From: Flavobacterium sp. CECT 9288 | GTDB taxonomy: Bacteria; Bacteroidota; Bacteroidia; Flavobacteriales; Flavobacteriaceae | Assembly: GCF_918731615.1 (NCBI RefSeq) | Contig: NZ_OU957226.1 | Span: 434,001-498,000, forward strand | Direction: 5' to 3' | DNA: 64,000 bases | Shown: positions 39,150-49,308 of the stretch, piece after piece | Layout: each line of letters begins with the position of its first letter | How positions within the stretch are numbered: the stretch's first letter is position 1 | Notes under the pieces: model-generated | Seen by the model: the letters and a program-made list of their open reading frames with translations, nothing else | Databases searched by the model: none | What the model was told of the DNA's origin: nothing | Translations under genes and position numbers: made by a program

Positions 39150-39515
39150 ATGAAGAATAAAAAAACATTGGTACTGGGTGCCACGACCAAAACGGATCGT
39201 TACGCGTTCAAAGCAGTACAGAAGTTAGTTGAAAAAGGACATTCAGTACTAGCAGTAGGACAAAATGCAGGAGAAGTAGCTGGAATCAAAATCCAAACGA
39301 AAGCCATTCCACTTAAAAACATAGACACTGTTACGTTATATCTTAACCCAACACGTCAACGCGATTATTACAATTATATAGTTGAGGCACAACCCAAACG
39401 TGTCATTTTTAATCCAGGAACAGAGAATCCCGAGTTTTACCAGTTGTTACAATTGAACAATATTAAGGTTGAAGTGGCTTGTACATTGGTTTTATTGGCT
39501 ACCAATCAGTACTAA
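39150..39515 (+). CDS. CoA-binding domain protein (YccU-like)
   Basis: The 121-residue protein is a single Rossmann-like CoA_binding_2 domain: TLVLGATTKTDRYAFKAVQKLVEKGHSVLAVGQ at the start and RVIFNPGTENPEF in the second half. Such proteins bind CoA or acyl-CoA; the role is unknown. The frame is open further upstream, but the ATG at 39150 starts directly before the first strand and lies downstream of the -7 box. A 410-bp gap follows before recR. Confidence 0.82.
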   Translation: MKNKKTLVLGATTKTDRYAFKAVQKLVEKGHSVLAVGQNAGEVAGIKIQTKAIPLKNIDTVTLYLNPTRQRDYYNYIVEAQPKRVIFNPGTENPEFYQLLQLNNIKVEVACTLVLLATNQY

Positions 39516-39912
39516 TAGTCGCAAGTTATATTGATTTTAATTAGTTAATCGGTTACGGAATTTTTTTTAATCAAAAAGAGAGCTTTTTGCCGTACATTTC
39601 AAGTCTTAAGATTGTATCGTTCCGGTTTATCCCTTAGTACGAAATTAAATTAAGTCTTTAAAAAGACTATTGTTTACATAAAGGGTATAGAAACTACTTA
39701 TTGTCTATTTCCGTTTTTTTTGGCTTTAAGCCAATGCGACGCTGTCATAAACTGTCAACAGTAGGATATTGTGAAATGGAATGTAAGGGCAGGTTTTATA
39801 TTTTTTTTGTAAAGTTTTTGACTGTGTGTTCCTGGAGAAATAAAACCTTCAATATAGCTTGATCAATGTTTAGGAATTGGGAATAATGGCGCGGAACAAA
39901 TAAACAAATTGC
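39516..39912. other. Gene-free interval upstream of recR
   Basis: No gene, strong hairpin or recognisable RNA was found in this AT-rich interval. Its end carries the recR -7 box, listed separately. Confidence 0.6.
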
Positions 39913-39920
39913 TACATTTG
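39913..39920 (+). promoter_or_regulatory. -7 promoter box directly before recR start
   Basis: TACATTTG matches TANNTTTG and is followed by CAGGT and then the recR ATG at 39926. Transcription should begin at about the start codon. Confidence 0.5.
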
Positions 39921-39925
39921 CAGGT

Positions 39926-40546
39926 ATGGAATTTTCATCAAAACTTTTAGAAAAGGCAGTCAACGAAATGTCGCAACTTCCGGGAATTGGTAAGCGAACG
40001 GCATTGCGATTGGTCTTGCATTTGTTAAAACAGCCTAAGGAGCAAACTGGATTTTTGGCGCAAGCCCTACTTTCAATGAGGCAAGATATCAAATACTGTG
40101 TGAGTTGTAATAACATTTCGGATAGTGATCTGTGTGAGATTTGCTCTAATAGTAGTAGAAATCACCACGTGATTTGTGTGGTAGAGGACATTAGAGATGT
40201 TATGGCTATTGAAAACACGAATCAGTTTAGGGGTATTTATCATGTTTTGGGTGGAAAAATTTCTCCTATTGATGGTGTAGGTCCCAGCCAGTTGCACATT
40301 ACAGCATTAGTTGAAAAAGTCAAATCGGGAGCAGTACAGGAAATTATATTTGCCTTGAGCTCTACTATGGAAGGGGATACAACCAATTTTTATATTTTCA
40401 AGCAAATTGCATCGAGCAATATTATAGTATCAACGATTGCTAGAGGGATAGCTGTGGGTGATGAGTTAGAATATGCTGATGAAGTGACGTTGGGACGCAG
40501 TATTTTACATCGAGTACCTTTTGAGAAATCATTAAAAAATAATTAA
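39926..40546 (+). CDS. recR: Recombination mediator RecR
   Basis: The 206-residue protein has a helix-hairpin-helix ([17 protein letters not shown], 18-34) and a C4 zinc finger (Cys58, Cys61, Cys70, Cys73). The Toprim domain starts at [14 protein letters not shown], and [18 protein letters not shown] follows. RecR with RecO loads RecA at gaps. The start ATG at 39926 gives the full family N-terminus, and the -7 box leaves almost no leader. Confidence 0.96.
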   Translation: MEFSSKLLEKAVNEMSQLPGIGKRTALRLVLHLLKQPKEQTGFLAQALLSMRQDIKYCVSCNNISDSDLCEICSNSSRNHHVICVVEDIRDVMAIENTNQFRGIYHVLGGKISPIDGVGPSQLHITALVEKVKSGAVQEIIFALSSTMEGDTTNFYIFKQIASSNIIVSTIARGIAVGDELEYADEVTLGRSILHRVPFEKSLKNN

Positions 40547-40592
40547 TAAACGCAATCCCATAAGGAGGCTTTTTATATCGTAAATGAAAAGC

Positions 40593-40600
40593 TATATTTG
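40593..40600 (+). promoter_or_regulatory. -7 box for the polysaccharide export operon
   Basis: TATATTTG matches TANNTTTG, 18 bp before the ATG at 40619. The -33 region is T-rich. A TAAGGAGG stretch just upstream (40561-40568) precedes a 7-codon ATG frame at 40584 and is probably incidental. Confidence 0.5.
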
Positions 40601-40618
40601 TGGATAAAAATAGTAATA

Positions 40619-41407
40619 ATGAACAAATTTGTAGGCTGTTTAATATTGTTAGTCAGTGTTTTGATGACGTCATGCATCTCTACGCAAGATTTAATTTATT
40701 TGCAAAAAAAAGACGGATCAGTAGAAGTTCCTATTGCTATGGTGGCTTCTAAACCGTACCGTTTACAAGTAAATGATGTATTGAGCATTTCTATAAAAAC
40801 CATTGATCCAAAGCTAGCATCTATTTTTACGATTGCAAATGATGGGGGAAAACCAAGTCAGTCCGATACAGGCTTGTATTTTGATGGATTTACGGTAGAT
40901 GACCATGGAAACATTCGTATCCCGGTTTTGGGAGAGCTAAATGTTATTGGGTACACCCTTGATGACATTCGACTTCGAATAGAGAAACAACTTTTATCCG
41001 ACTATTTTACTAAAGAAGCTAATGTGTTTGTAACTGTAAAATTAGCAGGTTTGCGTTTTACTATGAATGGAGAAATAGGTGCTCCGGGTACCAAAATATT
41101 ATTTCAAGAGCAGGTAAATATTATGGAAGCCATTGCTAATGCTGGGGATATTACCATAACGGGAGACAGGAAGGCTGTTACTGTAATCCGAAAAACGCCT
41201 ACCGGAGTACAAATGGCTGATATTGATCTTACGGATATTAATGTCATGCAATCTCCTTATTTTTATTTGCAACCCAATGACTATATTTATGTCAAACCGC
41301 TCAAACAGAAAACCTGGGGTACCGGGAAAACAGGTATAGAATCCTTAGGGACAATCATAACCTTGTTGTCATTAGCAACAACTACTTTTTTATTGTTAAG
41401 AAATTAA
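40619..41407 (+). CDS. Polysaccharide export lipoprotein (Wza/OPX family)
   Basis: The 262-residue protein has a lipoprotein signal with lipobox LMTSC (Cys19). A polysaccharide export (Poly_export) domain covers about 45-140 (LQVNDVLSISIKTIDP, GNIRIPVLGELNVIGYTLDD), followed by an SLBB domain (about 145-225). It ends in a hydrophobic helix (about 243-260). OPX proteins form the outer-membrane exit for capsule or exopolysaccharide. The ATG at 40619 is preferred over an upstream in-frame codon at 40598, because it starts a clean signal. It is 15 bp upstream of the wzc-like gene. Confidence 0.92.
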   Translation: MNKFVGCLILLVSVLMTSCISTQDLIYLQKKDGSVEVPIAMVASKPYRLQVNDVLSISIKTIDPKLASIFTIANDGGKPSQSDTGLYFDGFTVDDHGNIRIPVLGELNVIGYTLDDIRLRIEKQLLSDYFTKEANVFVTVKLAGLRFTMNGEIGAPGTKILFQEQVNIMEAIANAGDITITGDRKAVTVIRKTPTGVQMADIDLTDINVMQSPYFYLQPNDYIYVKPLKQKTWGTGKTGIESLGTIITLLSLATTTFLLLRN

Positions 41408-41422
41408 TTAGGTACAAGATAC

Positions 41423-43870
41423 ATGTTAGATATTAAGGATTTTTCAATTTTCGAAAACCAAGTCAGTTTTGATTTTAAAGGCTTTCTGATTAAAATTGGC
41501 AGTTATTGGCGTTGGTTTTTAATCAGTCTAGCCATCGCATTGACTATTGCTTATCAAGTCAACATTCGAAAAGAGAAAATCTATGGCATGGAAACCATGA
41601 TTGCCATCAAAGAAGAAAGTAATCCTTTGTTTACCTCAAATACGAGTTTGGTATTTAATTGGGGAGGCACCTCAGATCAAGTACAAACCATTGCCACTAC
41701 ACTGCAATCAAGATCTCACAATGAGCTCGTTGTAGATCAATTGCAGTACTATATTAGTTATTTAGTTCAAGGAGAATATAATTTTACAGATGCCTACGGA
41801 GCAGTTCCTTTTTTTGTACGTATTGACAAAACCAAAGGACAACTGGCAGGTCAACGAATCGGTATTAAATTTTTGACTGAGAATGAATATGAAATCAAAA
41901 TTCCTTTTGAAAACACAAGCGTAGGGGTTATTCAATACGATACCCACACGTATGGCAATACTAATGTAGTTGCGGGTGAGTTTGTAAAGCGATATAAAGT
42001 AGGACAAAAAGTAGTTTTGCCTTTCCTCAACTGGCAATTGGAACTAAATGAAAATCCAGGAATGTACAAGGGAAATGAATACTTTGTTCAATTCAATGAT
42101 TTTGACGGAACAGTTTCTGCATACAAAGGAATTAACGTTCAAACCAATGAAAAAGCAGGGTCAATTATTACTTTGAGCATGCAAGGAACTAATAAAGTCC
42201 GCTTGGTTGAATATTTGAATGCTACAGTCAAGATGTTAATTAAAAGACAGTTGGATAGCAAAAATAAATTTGCAACCAATACAATTGCTTTCATCGACAG
42301 TACTTTGATAGCCATGGAGTCTCAACTGAAAGAAACAGGCAATGAGTTGAAATCATTTCGAAAAGGTAAAAATATTTACGATGTTGAGGATGGAGGGACT
42401 AAGTTTTCGGAACAAATTTTAGAATACGATGTTAGGAAGGATGAAATCAATCGTAAGATTGTTTATTACAATTCCCTTAAATCGTATTTAAATAGCAGTG
42501 TGAATTACGCAAAACTACCAGCACCATCTGTGGCAGGAATTGATGATCCTAACATAGTAGTAAATGTTTCCAAATTAATTGCTTTGTCTACACAAAGGTC
42601 TGAGATGGCCTATGCGGTAAAAAGCGAGAAGATTTTTCAAGAGTTTGATATCCAAATGGAAGCTATAAAAAAAGTACTGCTAGAAAATATTATCACAGCT
42701 AAATCTTCTTTACAATATGATTTGGCTTTAGTAAGCAGTAAGATCAATGCCACAGAAGGTACTATCAAAAAACTACCCGATGACCAACAAGAGCTTATAA
42801 AAATAAAAAGAAAGTATGACTTAAGTGATAACATATACAATACTTTTTTACAAAAACGTTCTGAGGCAGATATTGTAAAAGCAGCCAACTTATCAGACAT
42901 TCATTTTATTGATCCTGCTAAAGATGTAGGTGGCGGATTAGTGGGTCCTAAAACATCTGTAAATTATATTTTGGCACTTTTCCTTGGAATCCTGATTCCG
43001 TTAATAGCCGTTTTTTTTATTTTCTTTATTAATGATGCAATTCAAAATAGCGATGATGTTAATAAGATGACTAAGATCCCATTGATAGGAGTGGTTGGGG
43101 TTAATAAAGAGAAATCTAACTTGGCAGTTTTTGACAAACCAAAATCAGCATTGTCAGAATCCTTTAGGGCCATTCGATCTTCTTTGCAGTTTTTGTACAA
43201 ACAACAAAATGTAGATGGTGCTAAAACGTTGATGATTACCTCTTCCATAAGTGGTGAAGGAAAAACGTTTTGTTCCATAAACATCGCTACGGTTTTTGCT
43301 TTGAGCGAAAAAAAGACCGTTATAATTGGATTGGATTTACGTAAACCTAGACTTGCAACAGAGTTTAATTTGTCAAATGATGTAGGGGTAGTGAATTACA
43401 TTATCAAACAAAAATCAATTCAAGAGATTGTCAATAAAACGCACATACCTTATTTAGATGTAATATTATCTGGACCAATACCGCCTAACCCTTCAGAAAT
43501 GATCATAAGTCAGGGAATGGAGGACTTGATTAACGCCTTGAAGCAAGAATACGATTATATAATATTGGATACGCCACCAGTAGGATTAGTTTCGGATGCG
43601 CTTGAATTAGCACAATATTGTGATGTTACTTTATATATCGTTCGTCAAAATTACACTAAAAAAGACATGATTGCTTTATTGAATAACCGCATTAAGCGCG
43701 GGGAATTGAACAATACAAGTATCATCTTAAACGGTCAAGAAAACAAAGCTAAATACGGAACAGGCTATGGCTACGGTTATGGCTCTTATGATAAATCTTA
43801 TTATGAAGAGGAAAAGCCGAAAAGTTGGTTCCAAAAAATAAAAGACATTGCCAAAAAGAACAACGTATAA
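41423..43870 (+). CDS. Polysaccharide co-polymerase / tyrosine autokinase (Wzc-like)
   Basis: The 815-residue inner-membrane protein has a Wzz domain, a first membrane helix (about 30-46) and a coiled periplasmic region. A second helix (about 514-536) precedes the cytoplasmic BY-kinase domain. Kinase motifs: Walker A SSISGEGKTF (607-616, Lys614), Walker A' IIGLDLRKPRL, and Walker B YIILDTPP (Asp716). The tail carries a Tyr/Gly cluster (about 777-798) that is the likely autophosphorylation site. Such proteins set chain length and couple export to Wza. It ends 22 bp before the epimerase start. Confidence 0.94.
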   Translation: MLDIKDFSIFENQVSFDFKGFLIKIGSYWRWFLISLAIALTIAYQVNIRKEKIYGMETMIAIKEESNPLFTSNTSLVFNWGGTSDQVQTIATTLQSRSHNELVVDQLQYYISYLVQGEYNFTDAYGAVPFFVRIDKTKGQLAGQRIGIKFLTENEYEIKIPFENTSVGVIQYDTHTYGNTNVVAGEFVKRYKVGQKVVLPFLNWQLELNENPGMYKGNEYFVQFNDFDGTVSAYKGINVQTNEKAGSIITLSMQGTNKVRLVEYLNATVKMLIKRQLDSKNKFATNTIAFIDSTLIAMESQLKETGNELKSFRKGKNIYDVEDGGTKFSEQILEYDVRKDEINRKIVYYNSLKSYLNSSVNYAKLPAPSVAGIDDPNIVVNVSKLIALSTQRSEMAYAVKSEKIFQEFDIQMEAIKKVLLENIITAKSSLQYDLALVSSKINATEGTIKKLPDDQQELIKIKRKYDLSDNIYNTFLQKRSEADIVKAANLSDIHFIDPAKDVGGGLVGPKTSVNYILALFLGILIPLIAVFFIFFINDAIQNSDDVNKMTKIPLIGVVGVNKEKSNLAVFDKPKSALSESFRAIRSSLQFLYKQQNVDGAKTLMITSSISGEGKTFCSINIATVFALSEKKTVIIGLDLRKPRLATEFNLSNDVGVVNYIIKQKSIQEIVNKTHIPYLDVILSGPIPPNPSEMIISQGMEDLINALKQEYDYIILDTPPVGLVSDALELAQYCDVTLYIVRQNYTKKDMIALLNNRIKRGELNNTSIILNGQENKAKYGTGYGYGYGSYDKSYYEEEKPKSWFQKIKDIAKKNNV

Positions 43871-43892
43871 TAGCAGTGAAATAAAATATAGC

Positions 43893-44876
43893 ATGGCAAA
43901 CGAAGTGCAAAAAAAGATATTGGTTACCGGTGGAGCGGGTTTTATTGGATCTAACTTATGCGAGTATTTTTTAGATAAAAAGTACCAAGTAGTATGTTTG
44001 GACAATTTTGCCACGGGACACCTGCATAATTTAAAAAACTGTTTAAATAATCCTAGTTTTCAATTGATAGAAGGTGATATTCGTAACGCAACCACTTGTA
44101 TGGAAGCCGTAAACGGAGTGGATTATGTGTTGCACCAAGCTGCTTTAGGCTCGGTACCAAGATCATTAAACGATCCTGTTACCAGTAATGAAGTAAATGT
44201 TTCTGGTTTTTTGAATATGTTAGTCGCTGCTCGAGATCATAAAGTAAAACGTTTTGTGTATGCAGCCAGCTCGTCTACCTATGGAGACTCAGAAGGCCTT
44301 CCAAAAGTAGAGGGAACTATCGGAAAGCCTTTGTCACCTTATGCCATTACTAAATATGTCAACGAATTGTATGCCGAAATATTTAGCAAATCATACGGTT
44401 TAGAAACCATAGGCTTGCGTTATTTCAATGTTTTTGGGAGGAAACAAGATCCTAATGGCGCTTATGCTGCTGTGATTCCTAAGTTTGTTATGCAGTTGAT
44501 GCAACACGAAAGTCCTAAAATAAATGGGGATGGCAACTATTCTAGAGATTTCACGTATATTGATAATGTGATACAAATGAATGAGTTGGCCATGCTCACA
44601 CAAAATCCAGAAGCCGTTAATACGGTATACAATACTGCTTTCGGGGATAGGAATACGTTGAATAATTTGGTCACTTATTTAAAACAGTATTTATCCGTTT
44701 ACGATCCAGAAATTAAAAATGTAGCCGTGGAATATGGTCCTAACCGCGCAGGAGATATTCCGCACTCTTTGGCTAGCATTGAAAAAGCACAACGATTATT
44801 GCACTACAATCCGCAATTTTCATTGCAAAAAGGCTTGCAAGAGGCAGTGGGGTGGTATTGGGAGCATCTAAAATAA
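43893..44876 (+). CDS. UDP-N-acetylhexosamine 4-epimerase (SDR, WbpP/TviC type), copy A
   Basis: The 327-residue SDR epimerase has the NAD-binding motif TGGAGFIGSN and the catalytic YAITK (Tyr150, Lys154) preceded by ASSSTYGDSEG. NVFGRKQDPNGAYAAVIP and YIDNVIQMN match the WbpP/TviC group, which interconverts UDP-GlcNAc/GalNAc and their uronic acids. The start ATG at 43893 is chosen; an upstream in-frame codon at 43848 would overlap the previous gene. A second copy with the same length, about three-quarters identical by eye, lies at 58200-59183. Confidence 0.87.
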   Translation: MANEVQKKILVTGGAGFIGSNLCEYFLDKKYQVVCLDNFATGHLHNLKNCLNNPSFQLIEGDIRNATTCMEAVNGVDYVLHQAALGSVPRSLNDPVTSNEVNVSGFLNMLVAARDHKVKRFVYAASSSTYGDSEGLPKVEGTIGKPLSPYAITKYVNELYAEIFSKSYGLETIGLRYFNVFGRKQDPNGAYAAVIPKFVMQLMQHESPKINGDGNYSRDFTYIDNVIQMNELAMLTQNPEAVNTVYNTAFGDRNTLNNLVTYLKQYLSVYDPEIKNVAVEYGPNRAGDIPHSLASIEKAQRLLHYNPQFSLQKGLQEAVGWYWEHLK

Positions 44877-44958
44877 GATGGAGTAGAGAAAATAGAATCT
44901 TCTCAAACTTCAAAAAAAATAAAAAAGAAAATTAAAATAAGCGCTTAATAGATAAAGA

Positions 44959-46350
44959 ATGGAAATTACAAAAATTTGTTGCATTGGAGCAGGGTATGTA
45001 GGTGGTCCTACCATGGCTGTAATTGCACAAAAATGTCCCCATATACAAGTAACCGTTGTGGATTTGAATGAAGAGCGAATTGCCGCTTGGAACGACCCAA
45101 ATACGGATAATATACCTATTTACGAACCTGGTTTGAGCGAAATAGTTGCTACCGCTCGAGGTAGAAATTTATTTTTTTCTACGGCAGTGGAACAAGCCAT
45201 TGATGAAGCACAAATCATATTTATTTCTGTAAACACCCCTACCAAAACCTATGGTAAAGGGAAGGGAATGGCGGCTGATTTGAAATACATAGAATTGTGT
45301 GCACGACAAATTGCACGCGTAGCTAAAGATAATAAAATTGTTGTCGAAAAATCAACACTTCCGGTTCGAACGGCAGAGGCCATCAAAAGTATTTTAGATC
45401 ATACCGGAAACGGGGTTCAGTTTCAAATTCTTTCCAACCCTGAGTTTTTAGCGGAAGGTACGGCCGTAACTGATTTATTGCAGCCAGATCGTATCTTAAT
45501 TGGTGGTGACGCTACTCCAGAAGGGAAAAAGGCAATGGAGGCACTGGTTCAAGTTTACTCTAATTGGGTCCCTTTAGAAAAAATATTAACTACAAATGTA
45601 TGGTCTTCTGAGTTATCTAAGCTTACTGCCAATGCATTTTTGGCACAGCGTATTTCATCTGTAAATGCCATGTCTGAACTTTGTGAGAAAACAGGTGCTG
45701 ATATTAATGAAGTGGCTAAAGCAATAGGAATGGACAGTAGGATTGGACCTAAATTCTTAAAAGCTTCAGTTGGTTTTGGCGGTTCTTGTTTTCAAAAAGA
45801 CATTTTGAATTTAGTATACATTGCTAAATCATACGGATTGCATGAAGTAGCTGATTATTGGGAACAAGTAATTATCATGAACGATCATCAAAAAAGACGT
45901 TTTTCTAATGGGATTGTACAAACACTGTACAATACGGTTTCAGATAAAAAAATTACTTTTTTGGGTTGGGCTTTCAAGAAAGATACCAATGATACTAGAG
46001 AATCGGCAGCAATATTTGTGGCCGATGATTTGATCAATGAGCATGCAAAAATTGCGGTATATGATCCAAAAGTATCCTCTAAAAAGATACTAGAGGATCT
46101 TAATTATTTAGAAACACGCAGTCCAGAGCAAAATAGCGAGTGTGTGACTACTTTTTCAAATCCTTATGAGGCTTGTGCAAATGCCCATGCGGTAGCCATT
46201 CTTACCGAGTGGGATGAATTTGCGAATTATGATTGGCAAAAAATATTTGAAGGGATGCAAAAACCAGCATTTATTTTTGATGGACGCAATGTGCTGGATG
46301 CAGCACAACTTCGTGCCATTGGATTTGTGTACCAAGGAATCGGCTCCTAA
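44959..46350 (+). CDS. ugd: UDP-glucose 6-dehydrogenase
   Basis: The 463-residue protein begins [33 protein letters not shown]. This pattern is closer to animal-type UGDH than to the short bacterial type. STLPVRTAE and the catalytic Cys277 ([10 protein letters not shown]) are present, followed by [18 protein letters not shown]. It oxidises UDP-glucose to UDP-glucuronate. It lies between the epimerase and the HexNAc dehydrogenase, whose second copies are directly adjacent, so it looks inserted between them. An 82-bp AT-rich gap precedes it, with an 8-bp palindrome (AAGCGCTT). Confidence 0.92.
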   Translation: MEITKICCIGAGYVGGPTMAVIAQKCPHIQVTVVDLNEERIAAWNDPNTDNIPIYEPGLSEIVATARGRNLFFSTAVEQAIDEAQIIFISVNTPTKTYGKGKGMAADLKYIELCARQIARVAKDNKIVVEKSTLPVRTAEAIKSILDHTGNGVQFQILSNPEFLAEGTAVTDLLQPDRILIGGDATPEGKKAMEALVQVYSNWVPLEKILTTNVWSSELSKLTANAFLAQRISSVNAMSELCEKTGADINEVAKAIGMDSRIGPKFLKASVGFGGSCFQKDILNLVYIAKSYGLHEVADYWEQVIIMNDHQKRRFSNGIVQTLYNTVSDKKITFLGWAFKKDTNDTRESAAIFVADDLINEHAKIAVYDPKVSSKKILEDLNYLETRSPEQNSECVTTFSNPYEACANAHAVAILTEWDEFANYDWQKIFEGMQKPAFIFDGRNVLDAAQLRAIGFVYQGIGS

Positions 46351-46428
46351 ACGGTTGTTTGTTCTTTTGTAGACACCAAGTATCATAAAGCATCGTTGAA
46401 CGGTATCAGAAATAGACCTTATTTTAGC

Positions 46429-46436
46429 TACATTTG
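46429..46436 (+). promoter_or_regulatory. Candidate -7 box upstream of the first HexNAc dehydrogenase
   Basis: TACATTTG matches TANNTTTG in the 278-bp gap after ugd. It would give a leader of about 190 nt. No matching -33 TTTG at usual spacing. Confidence 0.3.
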
Positions 46437-46628
46437 TGTACCAAGAAACAAAATTGAAATGCTTTTTAAGGCTTTTTTTCGAAAGTAATAATAAAAGGGA
46501 ACGGCTAGTTGAGTTTTTTCTTTAAGGAAAAGCAATGAATGATGCGAAAGTGCAACCCTAAAAAACATAAAGCCGAGTATGGCAACGCTAAAAAGCGTAC
46601 TTTTAAATAATAAATAGTTAGGAATAAG

Positions 46629-47912
46629 TTGAGCGAACACATAAAAATAGCGGTAATTGGTTTGGGGTATGTCGGTCTTCCTTTGGCAAGATTGTTTGCT
46701 ACCCAGTACTCTGTTGTAGGTTTTGATATCAATCAGTCGCGTATAGCAAGTCTGTCTGCGGGCACTGATAGTACTTTAGAAGTAGATGATAACACCTTGC
46801 AACAGGTTTTGCGAACCGCACCAAGTGATGAAAACGGACTGTATTGCACAGCGGATATAGCAGCTATAGCCGATTGTAATTATTTTATCATTACCGTGCC
46901 GACTCCAGTTGATAAAAACAACCGACCTGATTTAACGCCTTTGTTTAAATCCAGTGAAACGGTAGGTTCAGTTTTAAAAAAAGGAGATATTGTCATTTAT
47001 GAATCAACGGTTTATCCTGGTGTGACCGAGGAGGAATGTGTTCCTGTATTGGAAAAAAAGTCTGGATTGAAGTTCAATGTGGACTTTTTTGCAGGGTATT
47101 CTCCAGAACGAATTAATCCAGGCGACAAAGAGCATACGGTTGAAAAAATTCTAAAAGTGACATCAGGTTCGACTCCTGTCATTGGTCAGAAAGTAAATGA
47201 ATTGTATCAATCGGTGATAACTGCAGGCACACACTTGGCACCATCCATTAAAGTGGCCGAGGCAGCAAAAGTAATAGAGAATTCCCAGCGGGACATCAAC
47301 ATTGCATTTGTAAACGAGTTGGCCAAAATTTTCAACTTGATGCAAATAGATACTCAAGCAGTACTAGAAGCAGCTGGTACCAAATGGAATTTCTTACCTT
47401 TCAAACCCGGATTGGTAGGTGGGCATTGCATAGGGGTTGATCCGTATTATTTGGCACAACGCGCACAAGAGTTTGGTTATCATCCCGAAATTATTTTGGC
47501 AGGACGCCGCTTGAATGACAGTATGGGAGAATATGTGGCCTCGCAAGTGGTGAAGTTAATGATTAAAAAAGGAGTTATTGTCAATGGTGCTAGATTATTG
47601 ATGTTAGGCATTACTTTCAAAGAGAATTGTCCTGATGTACGCAATACTAAGATTGTGGATGTTATAAAGGCTTTAGCCGATTATGGCATTCAAATTACAA
47701 TTTATGATCCATGGGCAAACCCTGTTGAGGTGTCAAGAGAATACAATTTAACCACTACAACTACTTTACCAACAGAACGTTTTGATGCTCTGGTATTGGG
47801 GGTAGCACATACTGTTTTTATAGATCTGGATTTTTCTTCTTTGCAATGTGAAAAAAGTTTGCTGTACGATGTGAAAGGCATTTTAGGAGAGCGAGCGGAT
47901 GGACGTTTGTAA
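46629..47912 (+). CDS. UDP-N-acetyl-D-hexosamine 6-dehydrogenase (WbpA/TviB type), copy A
   Basis: The 427-residue protein has GLGYVGLPLARLFA and the dehydrogenase signature TVPTPVDKNNRPDLTPL typical of WbpA/TviB. STVYPGVTEEECVPVLE is present, with catalytic Cys267 in GGHCIGVDPYY. It oxidises UDP-HexNAc to the uronic acid. The start is TTG at 46629 because no ATG precedes the first strand, and the copy at 59250 starts at the matching point with ATG. Together with copy A of the epimerase it could provide UDP-HexNAcA. Confidence 0.9.
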   Translation: MSEHIKIAVIGLGYVGLPLARLFATQYSVVGFDINQSRIASLSAGTDSTLEVDDNTLQQVLRTAPSDENGLYCTADIAAIADCNYFIITVPTPVDKNNRPDLTPLFKSSETVGSVLKKGDIVIYESTVYPGVTEEECVPVLEKKSGLKFNVDFFAGYSPERINPGDKEHTVEKILKVTSGSTPVIGQKVNELYQSVITAGTHLAPSIKVAEAAKVIENSQRDINIAFVNELAKIFNLMQIDTQAVLEAAGTKWNFLPFKPGLVGGHCIGVDPYYLAQRAQEFGYHPEIILAGRRLNDSMGEYVASQVVKLMIKKGVIVNGARLLMLGITFKENCPDVRNTKIVDVIKALADYGIQITIYDPWANPVEVSREYNLTTTTTLPTERFDALVLGVAHTVFIDLDFSSLQCEKSLLYDVKGILGERADGRL

Positions 47913-48007
47913 GGGGGTAAAATCGCTGTAAATGTGAGGTGTTTGAAAGAATAAAGTTTAGTATTATTCGAAAAAAATAAAGATTACCAATTAAATATAC
48001 TTTAATT

Positions 48008-49015
48008 ATGAAAAATGCAAATTCAGTTACACATGTAATCCTTACAGGAGGAGTGGGAAGCAGGCTATGGCCTTTATCACGTAAAAGCCAACCCAAACAA
48101 TATTTGGATTTGTTTGATGGTAAGTCTTTGTTTGAAATGACCGTAGATCGAAACCGGTCTTTGGCAGACACCGTGATGGTGGTTGGAAACACAGATAATT
48201 GTCATTTAAGTAAAAAAGTTTTAGATAAGTCAGGTACTTCATATATTGATATTATTGAAGCGACGCCAAGAAATACTTCTGCCGCAATTGCTTTTGCAGC
48301 ATTTGCCTCAGAACCTGACACAATTTTAATCGTTACCCCATCCGATCATATTATAGACGGGACGGAAGCCTATGAAAGTGCGATTAACCAAGCAGTGGAA
48401 AAGGCATTACAAGGGTATATTGTTACTTTTGGTATAGTTCCTACTAAACCCGAAACCGGCTACGGCTATATAGAGCGCTCTGGAGATGATGTAATTTCGT
48501 TTAGAGAAAAACCCAATAAAGTGTCTGCTAAAGATTTTATAAAGAATGGTAACTTTTTATGGAACAGTGGAATGTTTTGTTTTAAAGCTGCTGTATTTTT
48601 AGAAGAGTTGAAAGTATATAATGCAGAAGTATATGAAAAATCCAAGCAGGTTTGGGAAGCCAACAAAGCAGGGCAATTGGATTTAGAATTGTCAATGGCT
48701 ATTCCGTCCATTAGTGTGGATTATGCGGTGATGGAACGCAGTAAGAAAATTAAAGTGGTTTCGTCTGAGTTTAAATGGTCTGATTTAGGGTCTTTTGAAT
48801 CTGTTTATGATTATTTGGTTTCAAAAGGACAGGTGGTTGATAGCAACGGGAATATGGTTATTGGAACAGATGTATATACTGCTTTTGTGGGGTTAAAGAA
48901 TGCAATTTTTGTACATACGGAGAATGCCAATTTGATTTTGCAAAAAGAAAGCTCACAAGAAGTAAAAAATATTTATACGGAATTAGAAAAAAGTAATTCT
49001 GATTTATTAGAGTAA
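48008..49015 (+). CDS. manC: Mannose-1-phosphate guanylyltransferase
   Basis: The 335-residue nucleotidyltransferase starts with HVILTGGVGSRLWPLSRKSQPKQYLDLF. It has VTPSDHIIDG, a KPETGYGYIE segment, FREKPNKVSAKDF and WNSGMFCFK. It makes GDP-mannose from mannose-1-P and GTP. It lacks the C-terminal isomerase domain of bifunctional ManC/AlgA proteins. It is the last gene of the first polysaccharide block; a strong terminator and the repeat region follow. Confidence 0.92.
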   Translation: MKNANSVTHVILTGGVGSRLWPLSRKSQPKQYLDLFDGKSLFEMTVDRNRSLADTVMVVGNTDNCHLSKKVLDKSGTSYIDIIEATPRNTSAAIAFAAFASEPDTILIVTPSDHIIDGTEAYESAINQAVEKALQGYIVTFGIVPTKPETGYGYIERSGDDVISFREKPNKVSAKDFIKNGNFLWNSGMFCFKAAVFLEELKVYNAEVYEKSKQVWEANKAGQLDLELSMAIPSISVDYAVMERSKKIKVVSSEFKWSDLGSFESVYDYLVSKGQVVDSNGNMVIGTDVYTAFVGLKNAIFVHTENANLILQKESSQEVKNIYTELEKSNSDLLE

Positions 49016-49031
49016 TATTTTTCTCTTTATC

Positions 49032-49080
49032 AAAATGTACCGAAAAGACTTTTTTTAATAAGTTGTTTTCGGTACATTTT
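49032..49080 (+). terminator. Terminator after manC
   Basis: A perfect 15-bp stem (49032-49046 with 49066-49080) has a 19-nt loop and is followed by TTTT. It should end the first polysaccharide operon. Confidence 0.88.
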
Positions 49081-49308
49081 TTTTATGCATGTTTATGGAA
49101 TAATCAAGCGATTAAATTTTTCGTTTTGATTGTCGGGTTGTTTTGTTATGGAGAGCTTTTGTTATGATGAGGAACGAAGCATCTCTACATATTCTTCATT
49201 GTAGCAGACGATTTCATTTTTCGAGTTTATTCTTTTCTTTTGCCTTGATGCAAAAGAAACAAAAGATCAAGCCTAAAAATTAAAAACTTAAAAACTACCT
49301 CAAAACTT

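Noticed and set aside
40561..40607. Small gene with strong Shine-Dalgarno (TAAGGAGG) before the export lipoprotein
   Set aside because: The ATG frame at 40584 has seven codons, the spacing to the motif is too long, and the region lies across the -7 box of the next gene.
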